Made by a program: the position numbers and the translations under genes | Source of the DNA: Lepidodermella squamata | Taxonomy: Eukaryota; Gastrotricha | Assembly (NCBI GenBank): GCA_047495785.1 | Contig: JBLDXI010000024.1 | Span: 5,332,001-5,396,000, forward strand | DNA: 64,000 bases | Direction: 5' to 3' | Shown here: positions 48,801-60,602 of the stretch, in pieces | Numbering within the stretch: the stretch's first letter is position 1 | Layout: each line of letters opens with the position of its first letter | Notes under the pieces: generated by a model | Database searches by the model: none | Seen by the model: the letters and a program-made list of their open reading frames with translations, nothing else | Told to the model about the DNA's origin: nothing

Positions 48801-49136
48801 ATTGGAGCTGGGGGCGGTGCTATTCGGCTCGACATGCACTTCGGCTGTTCGGACCATGACGAATCTCGTAGGCAGTAGATTGCCGGCACGCCCGCTAGGG
48901 TGTAGCCATCACGACAGCCGTACAAAATGTAATCGCCCGGCGTGAAGGGTGAGCCAGCATCACATGGCGATTGTTTGATTACGTAACTGCGAGTGTGTGT
49001 TGTGTAAATAATGGGTGATTATTGTAATAATAGGTGAAACGCACGCGTTGGACGGAACCGGAGGCTCGATGCAGCGCGCGGCGGCCGTCGACGCCACGGC
49101 GCCGAGCAGCGCCAGCGCTAGCAGGCTCGACGGCAT
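39810..49136 (-). CDS. Giant secreted protein with about 34 sushi/CCP modules
   Basis: The gene starts at ATG 49136 with a signal peptide (MPSSLLALALLGAVASTAAA), leading straight into RCIEPPVPSNA. The first splice, 49045 to 48986, is in phase. Many exons of one or two modules follow, separated by short introns, down to the stop at 39810. I count about 34 modules by their openings (TCAAPP, FCRMPS, ACPNPD, TCPIPD, YCPSPE, ECPPPN, TCEVPP and so on). Each has the usual four Cys, a Y..GD.V.Y.C core and a C..DG.W...C end. The total is roughly 2,100-2,300 residues. Modules around 46.0-44.4 kb (SCQAPT, SCRAPK, RCPSPR, TCTAPK, ACPRPT) carry extra Cys (DCRSQCLENGQWS type). Others end in FCC. No membrane span or enzymatic domain is seen. 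A role in adhesion, matrix or recognition is inferred. A gene-model split into two genes cannot be excluded. Confidence 0.75.
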
Positions 49137-49742
49137 GCTGGCGCGGTCAGTCGAAGCAGTGGGGGTCTAACAACAAGATTTTGACTCTCGATAACTTTTT
49201 TGTTGCAGCCACCAGCGGTAATTACTATTATGTTTCAGTGTTGGCCAAGCGCGAACAACGACGGCGTTCAACAATAATAATAACAGCGAAGAAGCAAAAC
49301 GGCGCACTGCCTCAAAAAACGGCGCCGTGTTTGCCGGCATGTGTGTTTGCGAGGCAGGGGTCGGCTCGTCCGCGCGCTCGCCAAACACAAAAAGACGGCC
49401 GGCCACTAACGGCAGCAATAACAGCAGTCGTTTGTTTTTGCATCTCACTCGCGGCCGCCATCTCGTATATATTTACATTTGCCACTGTGAAATTTTTGTG
49501 CTGTAACTGCGCTTCCTTTACCTTCCGCGCAATAAACGCGGCTCTTTTTTTAGAGAGCTCGCAAAAAACCAAGTGTGTTGAAAAAACGTGCGAGCGTGTG
49601 ACACTATGCTTTATTAATACATCAGTATAGGTCTCTGAACACAAAAATCTCACTCTCTTATGAAAATCCTAATCATTGTCTAACAGTCTGTAGTTGCGTC
49701 GACACATAAAGAACGTGCGGATCTGCAGTACCGGCAGTTGTT
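49137..49742. promoter_or_regulatory. Upstream region of the giant sushi gene and 3' end of its neighbour
   Basis: About 600 bp between two minus-strand sushi genes. It should contain the promoter of the 39810-49136 gene and the 3' UTR of the upstream gene. Open frames here look like chance frames. Confidence 0.35.
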
Positions 49743-52700
49743 TTATTGGTTTTGGTTGATGCGGACGCATGTCGGACCGCCGGTCCATGAGCCGTCTCTG
49801 TAACAAGAAGATAGAAAAAGAACTCATTTCTACCACAAAAAAAGACAGATGTACTTGTCACACTTCCTCTTCACACTCTGTACCCTCAGTAATTTTTCTT
49901 TATACGGCTTTTTTCCTATATGACTGAGAGATGGATGATAAGGTGTGACTTTTAAGTAATCTCATTGCCAGCCAGGCTAGGATGCTACTACTACCAAGTG
50001 CAGAAAAAAGTGCAACAAACCGATTGCAGATGTTAGTCGAATTTCCATACATCTGATAGCCGGTATTGCACGAATACTGAATGTAATCATTCGGCGAAAA
50101 CCGCTGGCCGACCAGCGAAATCGCCCTAGCAACGATGTAAGCATTTGTTGGCACTGGCGGCGGGTCGCAAGTAGTCAATCCAACAGCGACTCGCACGTTT
50201 CGCTGGCATGCGAACTGAGGCGCTGTCCAAGATCCATCGGCGACGCAAGAAGCTCGATTTGCTGAGCCTGACACTGTGTAACCGTCATTGCAGCCGTATT
50301 GAATAACATCACCCGCGTAATAAGATTTTGTCGGGACGCTGTTCAAGATGTAAGCATTATCCACAACAGGTGGGGGTTTGCATTGCATGCCCATAGCTAT
50401 TAAGAGAAAAATCCCAATATGAATGTCGGATTTCATTCACTAAACTCACGTGAATATTTGCCATTTGATGTACACATTGGTAAATTCGAGGTCCAACTGC
50501 CGTCTATTTGACACTGAAGAATAGTCTGATCCGACGTTGAATAGCCATCCTGGCAAACAAATTGCAGCGATTCTCCTACGCCGTAGCGATTGCCAACAGT
50601 TGACGGGGTGAGCTGAGTCACGTAAGCGTCCACAGGAATCGAAGGGGCAAGGCACGTCGTTCCTTCCGGTTGACGGGCGATCCTAACGCATGTCATATTG
50701 ACCTTGGGCGCAAATTGCCCGTTCGATTGGCATACAGCAACTGGCCGATCGTCTGAAGCGAAGCCATCCATGCAAGTGTATTGGACATAATCACCAACAG
50801 CGTAAAGATTCTCGCCGAGAGATGGAGATGACGAAAACACGTAAGCGTTGTCAGGCGGAGGAGGCGGGGTGCAGGTTACATTTGGTGGTGGTGCCGATGG
50901 CGATGGCTGGCAGGCGAAAGTGGTTGCGGCCCAAGTACCGCCTTTTACACATAGAATGGTTTGCTTATTGCTGTTAGGTATGTAGCCAGACGTGCAGTTG
51001 AAACGAACGTACGATCCGATTATGTATTTGCCATCGTAAGGCCGGGTCTGAGCTGCAATTCTAGCGTTCGACGGAATCGGAGGGGTTGGGCAAGTAACAC
51101 TTAGATCGACTAGAACAGAAAAAAATGAGGCTAGTCTAGTGCACATCAACAGAATTAACCATAACCAGAAAAGCGTGGCCGAGCGCAACGTAAAAAAGTG
51201 AGCGTGCGTGCATTTGAGAAGGTGACAGGGTGACTTACCTAGGGGCGCGCGGTTGCAAGTTGGCAATTGCGTGCCCAGCCAGAGACCATCAGCCTGGCAG
51301 CGAATGATCGGGTCTCCAGCTAACCGGTAGCCAGATATACACGCGAATTTTACGACTTCTCCAGGTAAGTATCTGTCGTAATTATTGGTGCCATCAGGAG
51401 CTGGATTGCGGCCTCCGAGAATATAGCCGTGATCCGGAGGTTGTGGTGTTACGCAATAGTTTCCGCTTGGATCTAAACTCGTGAACGTGTTAATAACAGG
51501 TGTCTCGGCTGCACGAGCCAGAGCTAACCTCTGACGTTGCGAACACACTGTGGCACTTGATTCGGTTGCCAAAACCCATTAGCGAGACAGACCACAGAGG
51601 AATAACGAGTCGATAGCATGTAACCTGTGAAGTGAAAGTCAACGCATATCAATCGATGAAACAGTCAAAGCTCGCTGAAACCTTGAACGCATCCAATGGT
51701 GATAATGTCTCCAACATTGTAATCAGCACCAGCTGAGTTACTGGTTGAACGAGCGATGAAAGCATTGGCTGTTAGCTGCGGAGCTGGGCACGTTGCTGCT
51801 GCAATGCCTGAGGAAAACACATCATCCGAAATGGGTTAAATAACGCACGCCCTGCAACTCTTCGCGTGCGCTCGGCCTCGCTATAAATTAGAAAGAGATC
51901 ACTATAATTACCTGGTTTGCGGAAGGCAGGCATGCATGTTGGAATGAACAAAGACCAAGAGCCATCTGCCAGGCATTGAATCGGCTCAGGATTCGAGATT
52001 ATATAACCCGTCTGGCAAGTGTATTGCAGCAAATCCCCGATCGCATAGCGTGGGTAGACTTGCAACGGCTGACGGTTGACAATGTAGGCATTTGCAGGGG
52101 TCTGAGGCGCCGGACAAAAGTTTGGAGCCGAGGAAACAGGCACAACAGAGGAAAGCTGGCAGTAAGGCCTGCCAGCAGGTGTCCACGATCCGTTGTTAAG
52201 GCAGCGCAGTACCGAGGAACCGATCAACGTAAAATCGGTCGTGCAACCATATTCTACTGTGTCTCCAGCCGCGAACTTACCGTTTCCTTGAACGGACCCT
52301 GCGCGAAGAATGAGACCGTTTTCTGGTGTTTGGATCGAATCGCAAACACCAACCAACACTGCAATGAAAACTTTGAGCTTACTGGAGGGAAACAGGTTGA
52401 ATTTCTACATGGTATAACGGATGGAACCGTGCAGGCGGGGCGGAAAGTCCACGAGCCGTCCGCCTGGCAGTAGATTGTTGGTGTTCCAGTCAATTTGTAA
52501 CCTCGGTTGCAATCATATTGAACGAAGTCGCCAACCGTGAAGAATTGATTGCCTTGCGATGGCGAGTTGTTTACAATGTATGCGTTTGGCGGCGTCTGCG
52601 GTGCACGGCATACATTAACCTTAGAAGCTTTAGGAGGAAATTGAATTTCGATCTAATCTGAATAGCTTTCTATTTACGTGGCTGTGTTGCCAGGGCTCTA

Positions 52701-53225
52701 CCGCTTGGGCAAACTTTAGCCAGGAATGCGTTGCGGGTTGAGCATAATCCAGAATCCAAAGGCTCGCAAACGCCGGGGTGAGTTATTTGCGAGAGGTCGC
52801 GGACAGCTGGCAAGGCGCCAGATGTCCACGTGCAATCTGGGTCGCCGAGTTCGACGCCATTTGTCATGCCATCACCGTCACTGTCCATGCGACACAAACG
52901 AGGAGTCCATGTGTAGTTTGCTTTGTCGAAATCTACCCCAAAAGGGTTGAGGCTCCCGCCACCTTGTGGGTTCTCATGACCAACTTAGAGTTGACACTTT
53001 TAGAATTTTATAGACAATTACTCTTGAAAGAATTACCTCCGGGCCAACTTTGACTGCGGTCACACGGGTGCGGCACCTATATGATTTTAGTACTTGGCAT
53101 GCAGCCAGCAATTCATCAAAGCCACTGACCTGATTGCCGTTCGGTAGACGAGAGATGAATGTGGGATAACTCAGCACGCTTGGCACGAGAAGGCCCAATA
53201 ACGCGGCCAGTATCAGCCTTGACAT
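49743..53225 (-). CDS. Secreted protein with N-terminal temptin-like domain and about 10 sushi/CCP modules
   Basis: Exon 1 (53225..53037) begins MSRLILAALLGLLVPSVLSY, a signal peptide, then PTFISRLPNGNQVSG. Exon 2 (from 52972) gives GGGSLNPFGVDFDKANYTW and RLCRMDSDGDGMTNGVELGD. This pairing is the signature of temptin-like proteins, known from the Aplysia pheromone temptin. The frame could stop at 52670. A donor (GTAAATAG) just before it can splice to an acceptor near 52630 and continue in frame into CRAPQTPPNAYIV, the first of about 10 sushi modules. Others open at VCDSIQTP, FCPAPQTP, TCPAPQL, YCVTPQPP, TCPTPPIP, TCTPPPPP, TCLAPSIP, QCKPPPVV and TCDPPPVP. The last exon (49797..49743) completes the final module with DGSWTGGPTCVRINQNQ and a stop. 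A single gene is favoured because no separate signal peptide precedes the first sushi module. Two genes remain possible. Confidence 0.65.
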
Positions 53226-53635
53226 GCTGATCCGATTATAGAGAATAATAAATCCCAATTGATGGCCTAAACAGAGAAAGATTGGAGAGATTAGCTCAAA
53301 GTAGTCGTAATCCCACGGGCAAGCCAGTGCGTTTTAGCGGCAGCTTTGGCTCAACTCTCAGGGTGGTTAAGCTGGGTGTCTAACTGCAGTTTTCAGTCTA
53401 TGTACCTGGCACCGCGTGCAGTCGAGTCTTTTGTCACGACCTGTGTTGTTACAGTCGCTATTGTTCACTATGCCGGTTTACAAGTATGTCGACGCCACGT
53501 AAGGCAGTACACAGCGTGGAAAAAACCGAGAAGCAACAATAATTAAGACGTCGAATATTCTAGCACGTCTTCACTAATCCTTGATGATAATATCGGAATG
53601 GGTTTTGAAAAAGTGACAGGGATGCGCCAAGCAGA
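53226..53635. other. Spacer upstream of the temptin/sushi gene
   Basis: About 410 bp, presumably its promoter, up to the putative left end of the DNA transposon. Confidence 0.35.
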
Positions 53636-53639
53636 CCCA

Positions 53640-53800
53640 GGAGAATTGGTCTTAGCAAGATTCTTCGCTGCAGCTGCGATGATCAGCAATTATCTTTAAT
53701 GATCAAGCAAGATCAGCTAAGTTCCTGCACGATCTTGCAAAATCTTAGAAGATCTTAGCTTAGGTCGCCTTCAATGATCTTGGCTGATCTTGGTTGGTCT
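53640..53800. repeat. Left subterminal repeat cluster (GATCTT/AGATCTTAG words)
   Basis: A dense run of GATCTTGCAAAATCTTAGAA, AGATCTTAGCTTAGG, and GATCTTGGCTGATCTTGG near the left end of the putative transposon. Confidence 0.6.
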
Positions 53801-54739
53801 TAACTTATGTTCGCCGTCTAAATTAATATCTTGGATGAGTTTCTCAGCTGCTTTTATCTACGTCTTTGTTCTTTATAACTGGGACCTTATTGCTGCAATA
53901 AAACCGTTCGATGAAACAAGCGAATTCATAGCTGACAACTGCGCTTTTATTTGCCACAGGAAATGACGACAAATCGACTATAATATTTTATATCGTAAAT
54001 ACAAAATCACGCAGGAACCGAAGTACAAAAGCATATGAAGCATATTAAAAAACACATATAGAAAAGGACAAGACAGAAGGTATAACAGACAAACAAGCCG
54101 AGAGCTATAAAGCATATTACGCAATAGATATAAAAAGGCAAGATAACAGGCATAACATAATTATAGAAAATTTTCAGGGCAGACAAACACATTTATTGCG
54201 CGAGTAGACAGCACAATAATATAATTTGAAGAGTTGAGAACAAATGATTTTCGAATCAATATTAAAATATTTGGAAGCATATTTAAACTAAAAACCAGAA
54301 AAAACTAAAAAATAATTAGGCAAACACTGCAAACTAGCTCCTAGAATTTTCAGCACCAGCTATAATGGTGAGATGTAAAAACCAAGACAGGATTTGGAAT
54401 CGGATGAAGTTAAAAATACCACGAACTATTGGATTTTGAAAAATTTTGTACCCCCTTTCGTCCACCAAAGCTAGAAACAAACCGAGAACAAATCAATCTA
54501 ATTTGAATCGAAATTACGAAAAAATTACGATTTTAGAACCTATTGAACACCCTAAACACCAGACAGGATCGAATTTGATGAAGCTAAAATTATGATTTGA
54601 GGAAATTCCTAAGCCCCAAAAAAACCCTAGCAATGCTCGAATGTGACGAATAAGCTAAAAACGGTTTTATGAAATTTTGAACCAGATTTAGAACCCTGAA
54701 TTATGCTTTGAGCGCAAATTAACACAAAAAATATATAAC
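53801..54739. other. AT-rich non-coding DNA inside the transposon, 3' of the BEN-like gene
   Basis: About 940 bp of A-rich sequence with no coding frame beyond chance. No tandem repeat stands out. Confidence 0.45.
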
Positions 54740-56357
54740 TCAGTTGCCGTTGCTGCCGTTGTTTTCCTTGTCTTCTTCTTCTTCGATGTCGCGAATTCGA
54801 GCGCCGAGGTCAGACGTTGACGGCTGACTGCTGCGACGGCCTTTGCGGCCAGCACGCCGGGAGGCCTCGTCGTTGCCCCATTGGTTTACCGCGTCCCGAA
54901 CCTGGGCCCACTTCAAGGCCGCGTTGTCGGCCCCGAATAGACCGTAGAGAGCTTCTAAAAACAGAAAAAGAAACAGTTAATGAGATAAAAAAAATGATTA
55001 GAACGATGGTTGAGCAACGAAAAACTAGATCAATTAAATCACGTACTCTTAAGCAAACGCAACTGGTCACCATGGGTACGCTCGGTGATCGGCTGACGCG
55101 GGCTGCGGGTACTTCTCGGCTCGATTATCGAACTGACGAGGGCATCGGCTCCGAAAATTACTATCGCCGCCTCGATGGCCCACTTCGTGTGGCCGTGCAG
55201 CACGCCGCCAAGCATGGCAAGATCCACATCGCCATAGATGAAGCGCCCGGTGTTGTTGTTCGAATTCGCAGCGCCTTGCTGGGCTCGAAGGAACCGGCGC
55301 AGCTCGACCATCAGTGTCTCGAGCTATAATAACAGAGAAAAAAGTCAAAGAATTTCATCGAAAAAACCACCTTAAAACATTAAATTTTAGAATGAGCAAA
55401 GGGTTTACAGTTGAGAATGAGGATTTTGAATTCAATTATTTTTAAACGTAATGTTTGAAATTATTTGACTAAAAAAGTCAACGAATTCCAACAAAAAAAC
55501 ACCTAAAATTCAATTTTGGAATAAGCAAAGCTCAATAATTTTTAACAAAATTCAGCTACGGAAAAGCAATTATTCAATTTTTGAAAGATTTTTTCGCAGT
55601 CGAAAACCGAAAGAAAATAAGCCGAATAACAAATAAAATGACCTACTCTTGAGTCGCGGCCATCTGATGAAGTCGACCCGCTGTCGGCTGGCGTAGAAGC
55701 AGGGCGCGACGATGGCGTCTCTTCGATAGTGGATGATGATGGCGGGCGTGCAGACGACGACGACGACGGCGTAGTTGACGCGTGTTGAAGCGGCTCGCTC
55801 AATAGCTGGCGAAAAGAGGCAGGTGACGACGTCGGCGTAGCTGAGGCGTGCTGAGACCGCGGACGCGGCGGCTCGCTCGAGAGCTGGCGGACTGGCTGAC
55901 TGGCGGACTGGCGGACTTGCTGAGACGACGTGGCTGCTTTTCGGCCCAGCTGCATGGGCTTCGGAGGCGGCATCCGAACAAGGTCGGCCGGAACCGACTT
56001 CGACGGTGTAGGTGAAGGAGATGGAGACGGCGATGGAGACGGAGAACGAGATGGTCGCAGAGGCACATCGTCGTCCTCAGTGTCGCTGCTGATGACCACG
56101 GAGCGCTTCGCTTTCTTCGACTTGGTCGGCGGCTGTGCGTTCATGCGAAGGATGGCGTCGTGCGCGACTTGAATTTCGGCCTCGGAGCCGATGGCGGCGA
56201 TTTCGGCGTCGTACAAGTTGCCGGCGTCTCGCCAGTTGATGCGAAGACGCCCGCCTACAACCAGTTGCTCAGCTGTAAAGCCTCGCAACATGTTGTCACC
56301 AGACCGCATAATGCTGAGCGTGCGATCTTTGGTCCACAAAATGAGAAAATGTTTCAT
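54740..56357 (-). CDS. Transposon-associated protein with Tudor/SH3-like N-terminus and BEN-like C-terminus
   Basis: Exons 56357..55647, 55323..55047 and 54954..54740 join in phase to give 400 residues. The N-terminus (MKHFLILWTKDRTLSI, then VVGGRLRINWRDAGNLYDAE) is a small beta-rich 'W.DG.LY.AEI' module. It is often seen at the start of animal BEN-domain proteins. Residues about 80-235 are disordered and Ser/Pro-rich, with an acidic SSDTEDDD patch and (SPSP)n. The C-terminal part, RFIYGDVDLAMLGGVLHGHT to VRDAVNQWGNDEASRRAGRK, looks like a BEN-type DNA-binding domain; this is a resemblance judged by eye. It sits downstream of the transposase on the same strand, inside the putative element. 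It is probably its DNA-binding partner protein, or alternatively a host gene. Confidence 0.65.
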
Positions 56358-57277
56358 TATGATCAGCAATGTCAGAGAAATAAATTCGAGCTGAGAGCAA
56401 GAATGATTTAAACTTACCAACATACTCCTTCTTATACGTTAGGCGGGCCAATCAGCGATTTGGCGCGCAAAAATAGATCGCGCGCATAGATATACCTCTA
56501 AGAAAACTGCGCAAACTACGGAAAAGAAACCGCGGACATTGCGAGCCGAACCGTGCGTGAAGTCACAAAGCGTGAACAAGAGAGTCCAACAGCTGTTATT
56601 ATAGGCGGCGCCCCTGCAGAGTGCGCGCGCGCGGGCGCGCGCGAAAAACTACTCAGGTGAATAGCGCGCGCGGTTTAATTAAAAACAAAACATAATAAAA
56701 AGTTATATCTTTATTGCGCCACCAGATAAGAGAAAATCAGATGAATGTTAATCAATTGTATTTTCGAACGTCCTGTTACAATCGGCCGACAACCTGAAAA
56801 AAATGATAAAAATATAATCGAGGCCATTTTCCAAGATATCATGCATTATAACAATATTATAATGCAAAATTAATCATCGTATTTTTTCGACGGTAGACCA
56901 GCGGCTAAAAAAAGCAGAATCCCTTATAGCAGCCATGGGTAAGGCGTTAAGTCGGTTCGAAAACGTAAAATATAAAAGACAGCAAAAACGCAAAGAATTT
57001 TTCGAATTTTTCAAAAATTTCGGGAAATTTCACTTGTTAAGAACAAATTTATTGGAATTGAATATGATTTTTTGCGATTAAAACCGTGAAACATACGAGG
57101 GATTTTTCACAGCTATTTAAGGATTTTTCTCCGCCTCAAAAAATAAAACAAAAACGATGAAATGCGTTAACTTCAGCGCGGGGCTTGTTGAAATTTTAAT
57201 TAGCGCTCGTGGCGAAATTTTTTGGCACATATTTCGACGTGGAAAAAGGAAATTCAGATATTTTTAAACAAACCAGG
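56358..57277. promoter_or_regulatory. Region between the two transposon genes, with CpG-rich promoter-like block
   Basis: About 100 bp upstream of the BEN-like ATG lie a CCAAT box (GGGCCAATCAG near 56447) and a palindromic E2F-type site (TTTGGCGCGCAAA near 56459). GC-alternating runs follow at about 56620-56642 and 56662-56670. The rest is AT-rich 3' flank of the transposase gene. Confidence 0.5.
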
Positions 57278-59997
57278 CTAGAAAATTTCGTCGTCCAGCT
57301 CGATGTCAACAGCAATGGAGGAATTCTTCGTGTTAATGATGGCGACCGGGCAGATCACAGCACCGATGTTCAAGCATACGAAAGGAGTTTGAATATTCGA
57401 GTCAACTGAGCTGAATTTTTGAGTTTCAGATCTCATGATGTCATCGCAGCAACAGCTGTACAGCTGCTTCACCAGCTCCGAAGCCCAAGGAGACAATGCA
57501 GCGGCGCGAACGATTGAAAACAAATAGTCTTCAACAATTATTGGGATCTCCCGCACGATAGCCAATAAAGACCCGCCGTTTGCTTCTTGATAGAAGCAAT
57601 GGACGTCGTATATGCGCCGATTGTGAGCTCGGAGGGCGTAGGACCGGGGTAACTTCGGTTTCGCACCACGCGATCGAAGACGGGCGGAAATTACGTTCGA
57701 TTTGAAAGTTATTTTTGAATAGAATTCGCCGCCCGGGTTGTTTTCGAGCAGCTTGCGGATCTCGCGAGGAATTTTAGCTGTCGACAGCTTTGAATTCGAA
57801 GGAAGAGGCTTTTCTTCAAGCAACATTTTCAACCCGGCAAAGCGGGCCATTTGCTCGATTTGATAGCGTGTCCCATGATAGCACTTTTTCAAATGGGCGA
57901 TCATTCCTTCAAATGTGAAAGTGGAAAATTCCGAGAGTCGACCAAATAGCTGCGCGCGATCCGGTAAGTGCATGGCGAGGTGAGGATTTTGGACTTCGCT
58001 GTCTCGGCCGTAAAGACTCCCTAGCTCTCTCTGGTACAGTCGTAAGAGGCGATAGGCAAGATCGGCGTATTCGCCGCGCTCTTCGAAAGTATCAGGCAGT
58101 GCTGGACTCAGCAACAGTCGAATGGCGAGAGTGTAGCTGATGTAATGGAAGTAGACTGCGTCAGAGAGTAGTCGGTACAAAGCGGGCGGACCGAGGATAA
58201 GAACTAGCACCTTCGTATGCTTCGCACGATACGAACTGTCGAAATGACTCAACAGGGGCAGACGCAGAGACTCCATACAAACGGGCAGTTGCATTCTAGC
58301 AATGGAATCTTCGAGTACGGTGCGGCTTTCGAGTCCTAACATAGGGTTTGGAGGAAGCCAGCGGACGATGAAATTTTTGTAAACACCCTGGAATTAAAAT
58401 TATTAAGAAATTAATAAAGAAATAGGCGAAAAAACTAACCTCGATAGATTGATGAACGTAATCAATGCCGACTTGATTTGGAAGAACAACATCCTCATCA
58501 TCGTCGAAACAGCAATCTCCTTTGCATCCATGGCGGCGTAACCGCCGATCTTCCGCAAACGACTCCGCTGTCCTTTGCTCGGCTGGCACAGCAAGATACT
58601 TGCGAACTAGTACCTTTTTCAGCTCAGCCTCGGTAAGTTTCTCGCCTTTTTGATAGCAGAATAAGCAGCCCCAGTGCCCGTTGTGTGCAATGAAATTGAG
58701 AATCGCGGCCAATGCAGGAAGATCGCCAATTATAACATTGATGTTCATCCTAACAGTGACCGTGACCTCTTCTTCGATTCGCAAAACATAGGTAGACCGA
58801 ATCGCCTTCAAGATTGGCTCCAGGTAGAATCGCCATTCAACCTCGTCCTTCGGCTTTCTCACTGCAGACCAAAATCCGAGCAATAGCATGTTACGCTTCT
58901 TGAAGCGGGCCGGCGTAGGAATTGTATTGATTGTGGCAAGAACAGGCCAAACTGCCAGGCGATTCTTACGCGCCAGAGGTGCCCCATCTGTGTTGAGATT
59001 GATTGAGATTGATTGATCTTTTTCGTCGAAAAGATGACGATTTCGACGAATGACCATGCCCAATTGATGGGAGACGTGACAGTAAACAATCCGAATTTTC
59101 TTCGAATTGTTCGCGTGATCTTCGCCCCGATAGCAGCAATCGCCATTTCGACAAATGTCACCATCAGCTGCGCAGCTGCATTCGATGCAGTGAGTTAACA
59201 CTTCCGAATTTAGCAAACGGCCGATTCGACGAGCTTCCTCGGCACAGTCAGGTACGATGATGCCATCACGTCGCAGAATCTTGCGCAAATCGCTCACAAA
59301 TCCAGAATCAACGCCGAAATTTCGACAGTAAGACTGAAAAATTCTGCACCCCGTTGACATGCCAGTCAGCAGTGATAGGTGCTCTGCAAAAAACTCAACC
59401 ATGTCAAAATGGATGGCGTCCAGATCTTCAGCAAAATTAGCCGATCCATTTCCTAAAGTTACGATGTATAAACAACACAAGACATTTACAAAGTAAATAC
59501 CAAGGTCAATGAGATGATCATCGGCATCGAACGAGTTACTGGGAGCCCTTTCAGCATGGTCATAGTCAACACCCCCATCACCATCATTGATTATGCCGTG
59601 GTTATCAATGTCTGGAAGAGATGCAATGTCGCTTGGTTCTATTAATAATACGAGCAGATGAGAAATAAGCGAAATTAAAACAGTGCCACCGACCTTGTTG
59701 GCCAAGGAAAGAATCATGAGCTAGCAGTGGAGGAGAATTTTGACTGGCTTGGAGAGAATCTAAACATAACGTAGTATAATAACACGCTCGTGGGTAGAAG
59801 AAAAGCAAACCTTGTTGGTAATTACTTGAAGATGAGTCTGCTGGACTTGTCGGAGGTAACGAGTTTGCACCATCGCCGCTGGTCGCCGCATGTTCCTGCG
59901 TATTCGAGTTAGGAGCAGCTGGACGGCCGCTACGGTTATAGACAGCGGAGGTAGACGTCGGCTGCGCTGCGCTACCAAGCCTATTAGTTCTAACCAT
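57278..59997 (-). CDS. CACTA/EnSpm-like transposase
   Basis: Exons 59997..59811, 59759..59694, 59638..58440 and 58387..57278 join in phase to give 853 residues. The start is MVRTNRLGSAAQPTSTSAVY and a Ser/Asn/Pro-rich tail follows. A Cys-rich segment follows (HCIECSCAADGDICRNGDCC). Then comes the hallmark of animal CACTA-family transposases, an INLNTDGAPLARKNRLAVWP block, followed by FWSAVRKPKDEVEWRFYLEP. The zinc-binding HNGHWGCLFCYQKGEKL and the FTFEGMIAHLKKCYHGTRYQ region come next. The frame is open throughout and all introns are 50-56 nt with good splice sites, so the gene is potentially intact. Alternatively it is a domesticated transposase, but the flanking terminal repeats favour a resident element. 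Confidence 0.75.
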
Positions 59998-60420
59998 TTC
60001 ACCTAAAATTGAGAAGTAATGAATGATAACGATGGTTTTAATGGAGCTCTAAGAGCGAGTTTCGACATGATGTATAACGCGAGATATGTATCGCTACGGG
60101 AAAACTAGTGCTACGTGTTACCAGAAGTGAGTATGAGTTGAGAATTAGGGAGGCCACCGCAAACCGCAACGTGGACCGTTGGAATTTCGAATTTCAAAAA
60201 ATTCATTCATACTTGCAATTTATTTATTTATATATAATTATTAAAATAATGTTACTGATAAATATTTTTCAAAATAAATTGAATGCTAAACATTTATATT
60301 TAATTATAACTTGCTGCAGGTTTTTAGGACTTAAACGTTTTTGGGCGTTTTCAGGACGCAATCAAATTTGCGGCGTTAAGAACGTTTTCAAGTGAGCTAC
60401 ATTGTTGAAAAACGTCGGAT
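59998..60420. other. Upstream of the transposase gene
   Basis: AT-rich sequence that would include the transposase promoter. No exon seen. Confidence 0.4.
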
Positions 60421-60602
60421 TGTTTTATAGAACTAAATATCTCGGCTTTCAGGTATTTCTTCCAAGTTCGTTTAATATCTTCCAAGATTTACTTAGATTG
60501 GCTTAAAAAGCGTCTACAAGAATCTTTCCAAGACTTACCAAGATCATAAAAGATAATAGTCTTTGTTGATCTTGGCTGATCTTGGCCGATTAAAAAAGCC
60601 CT
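60421..60602. repeat. Right subterminal repeat cluster (CCAAGAT/GATCTTGG words)
   Basis: Repeated TTCCAAG, CCAAGATC and GATCTTGG words over about 180 bp, matching the left cluster and lying just inside the right candidate terminus. Confidence 0.55.

Noticed and set aside
49034-49653. 198-aa plus-strand frame upstream of the giant sushi gene
   Set aside because: It is antisense to a convincing signal-peptide exon and composition is repetitive; not supported.
49900-50030. Hydrophobic C-terminus (FVALFSALGSSSILAWLAMR) as membrane or GPI anchor
   Set aside because: A donor after NICN and an acceptor at 49798 restore the last Cys of the sushi module; the stretch is intronic.
50433-51572. 379-aa continuous frame read as one exon
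   Set aside because: Frame and Cys pattern show an intron inside (about 57 nt ending before 51475) and other introns near 51240-51110; part of the frame is intronic.
60108-60125. CACTAG word (minus strand near 60105) as the CACTA terminus
   Set aside because: No matching inverted copy was found at the left end, while CCCAGGAGAATT is paired further out.
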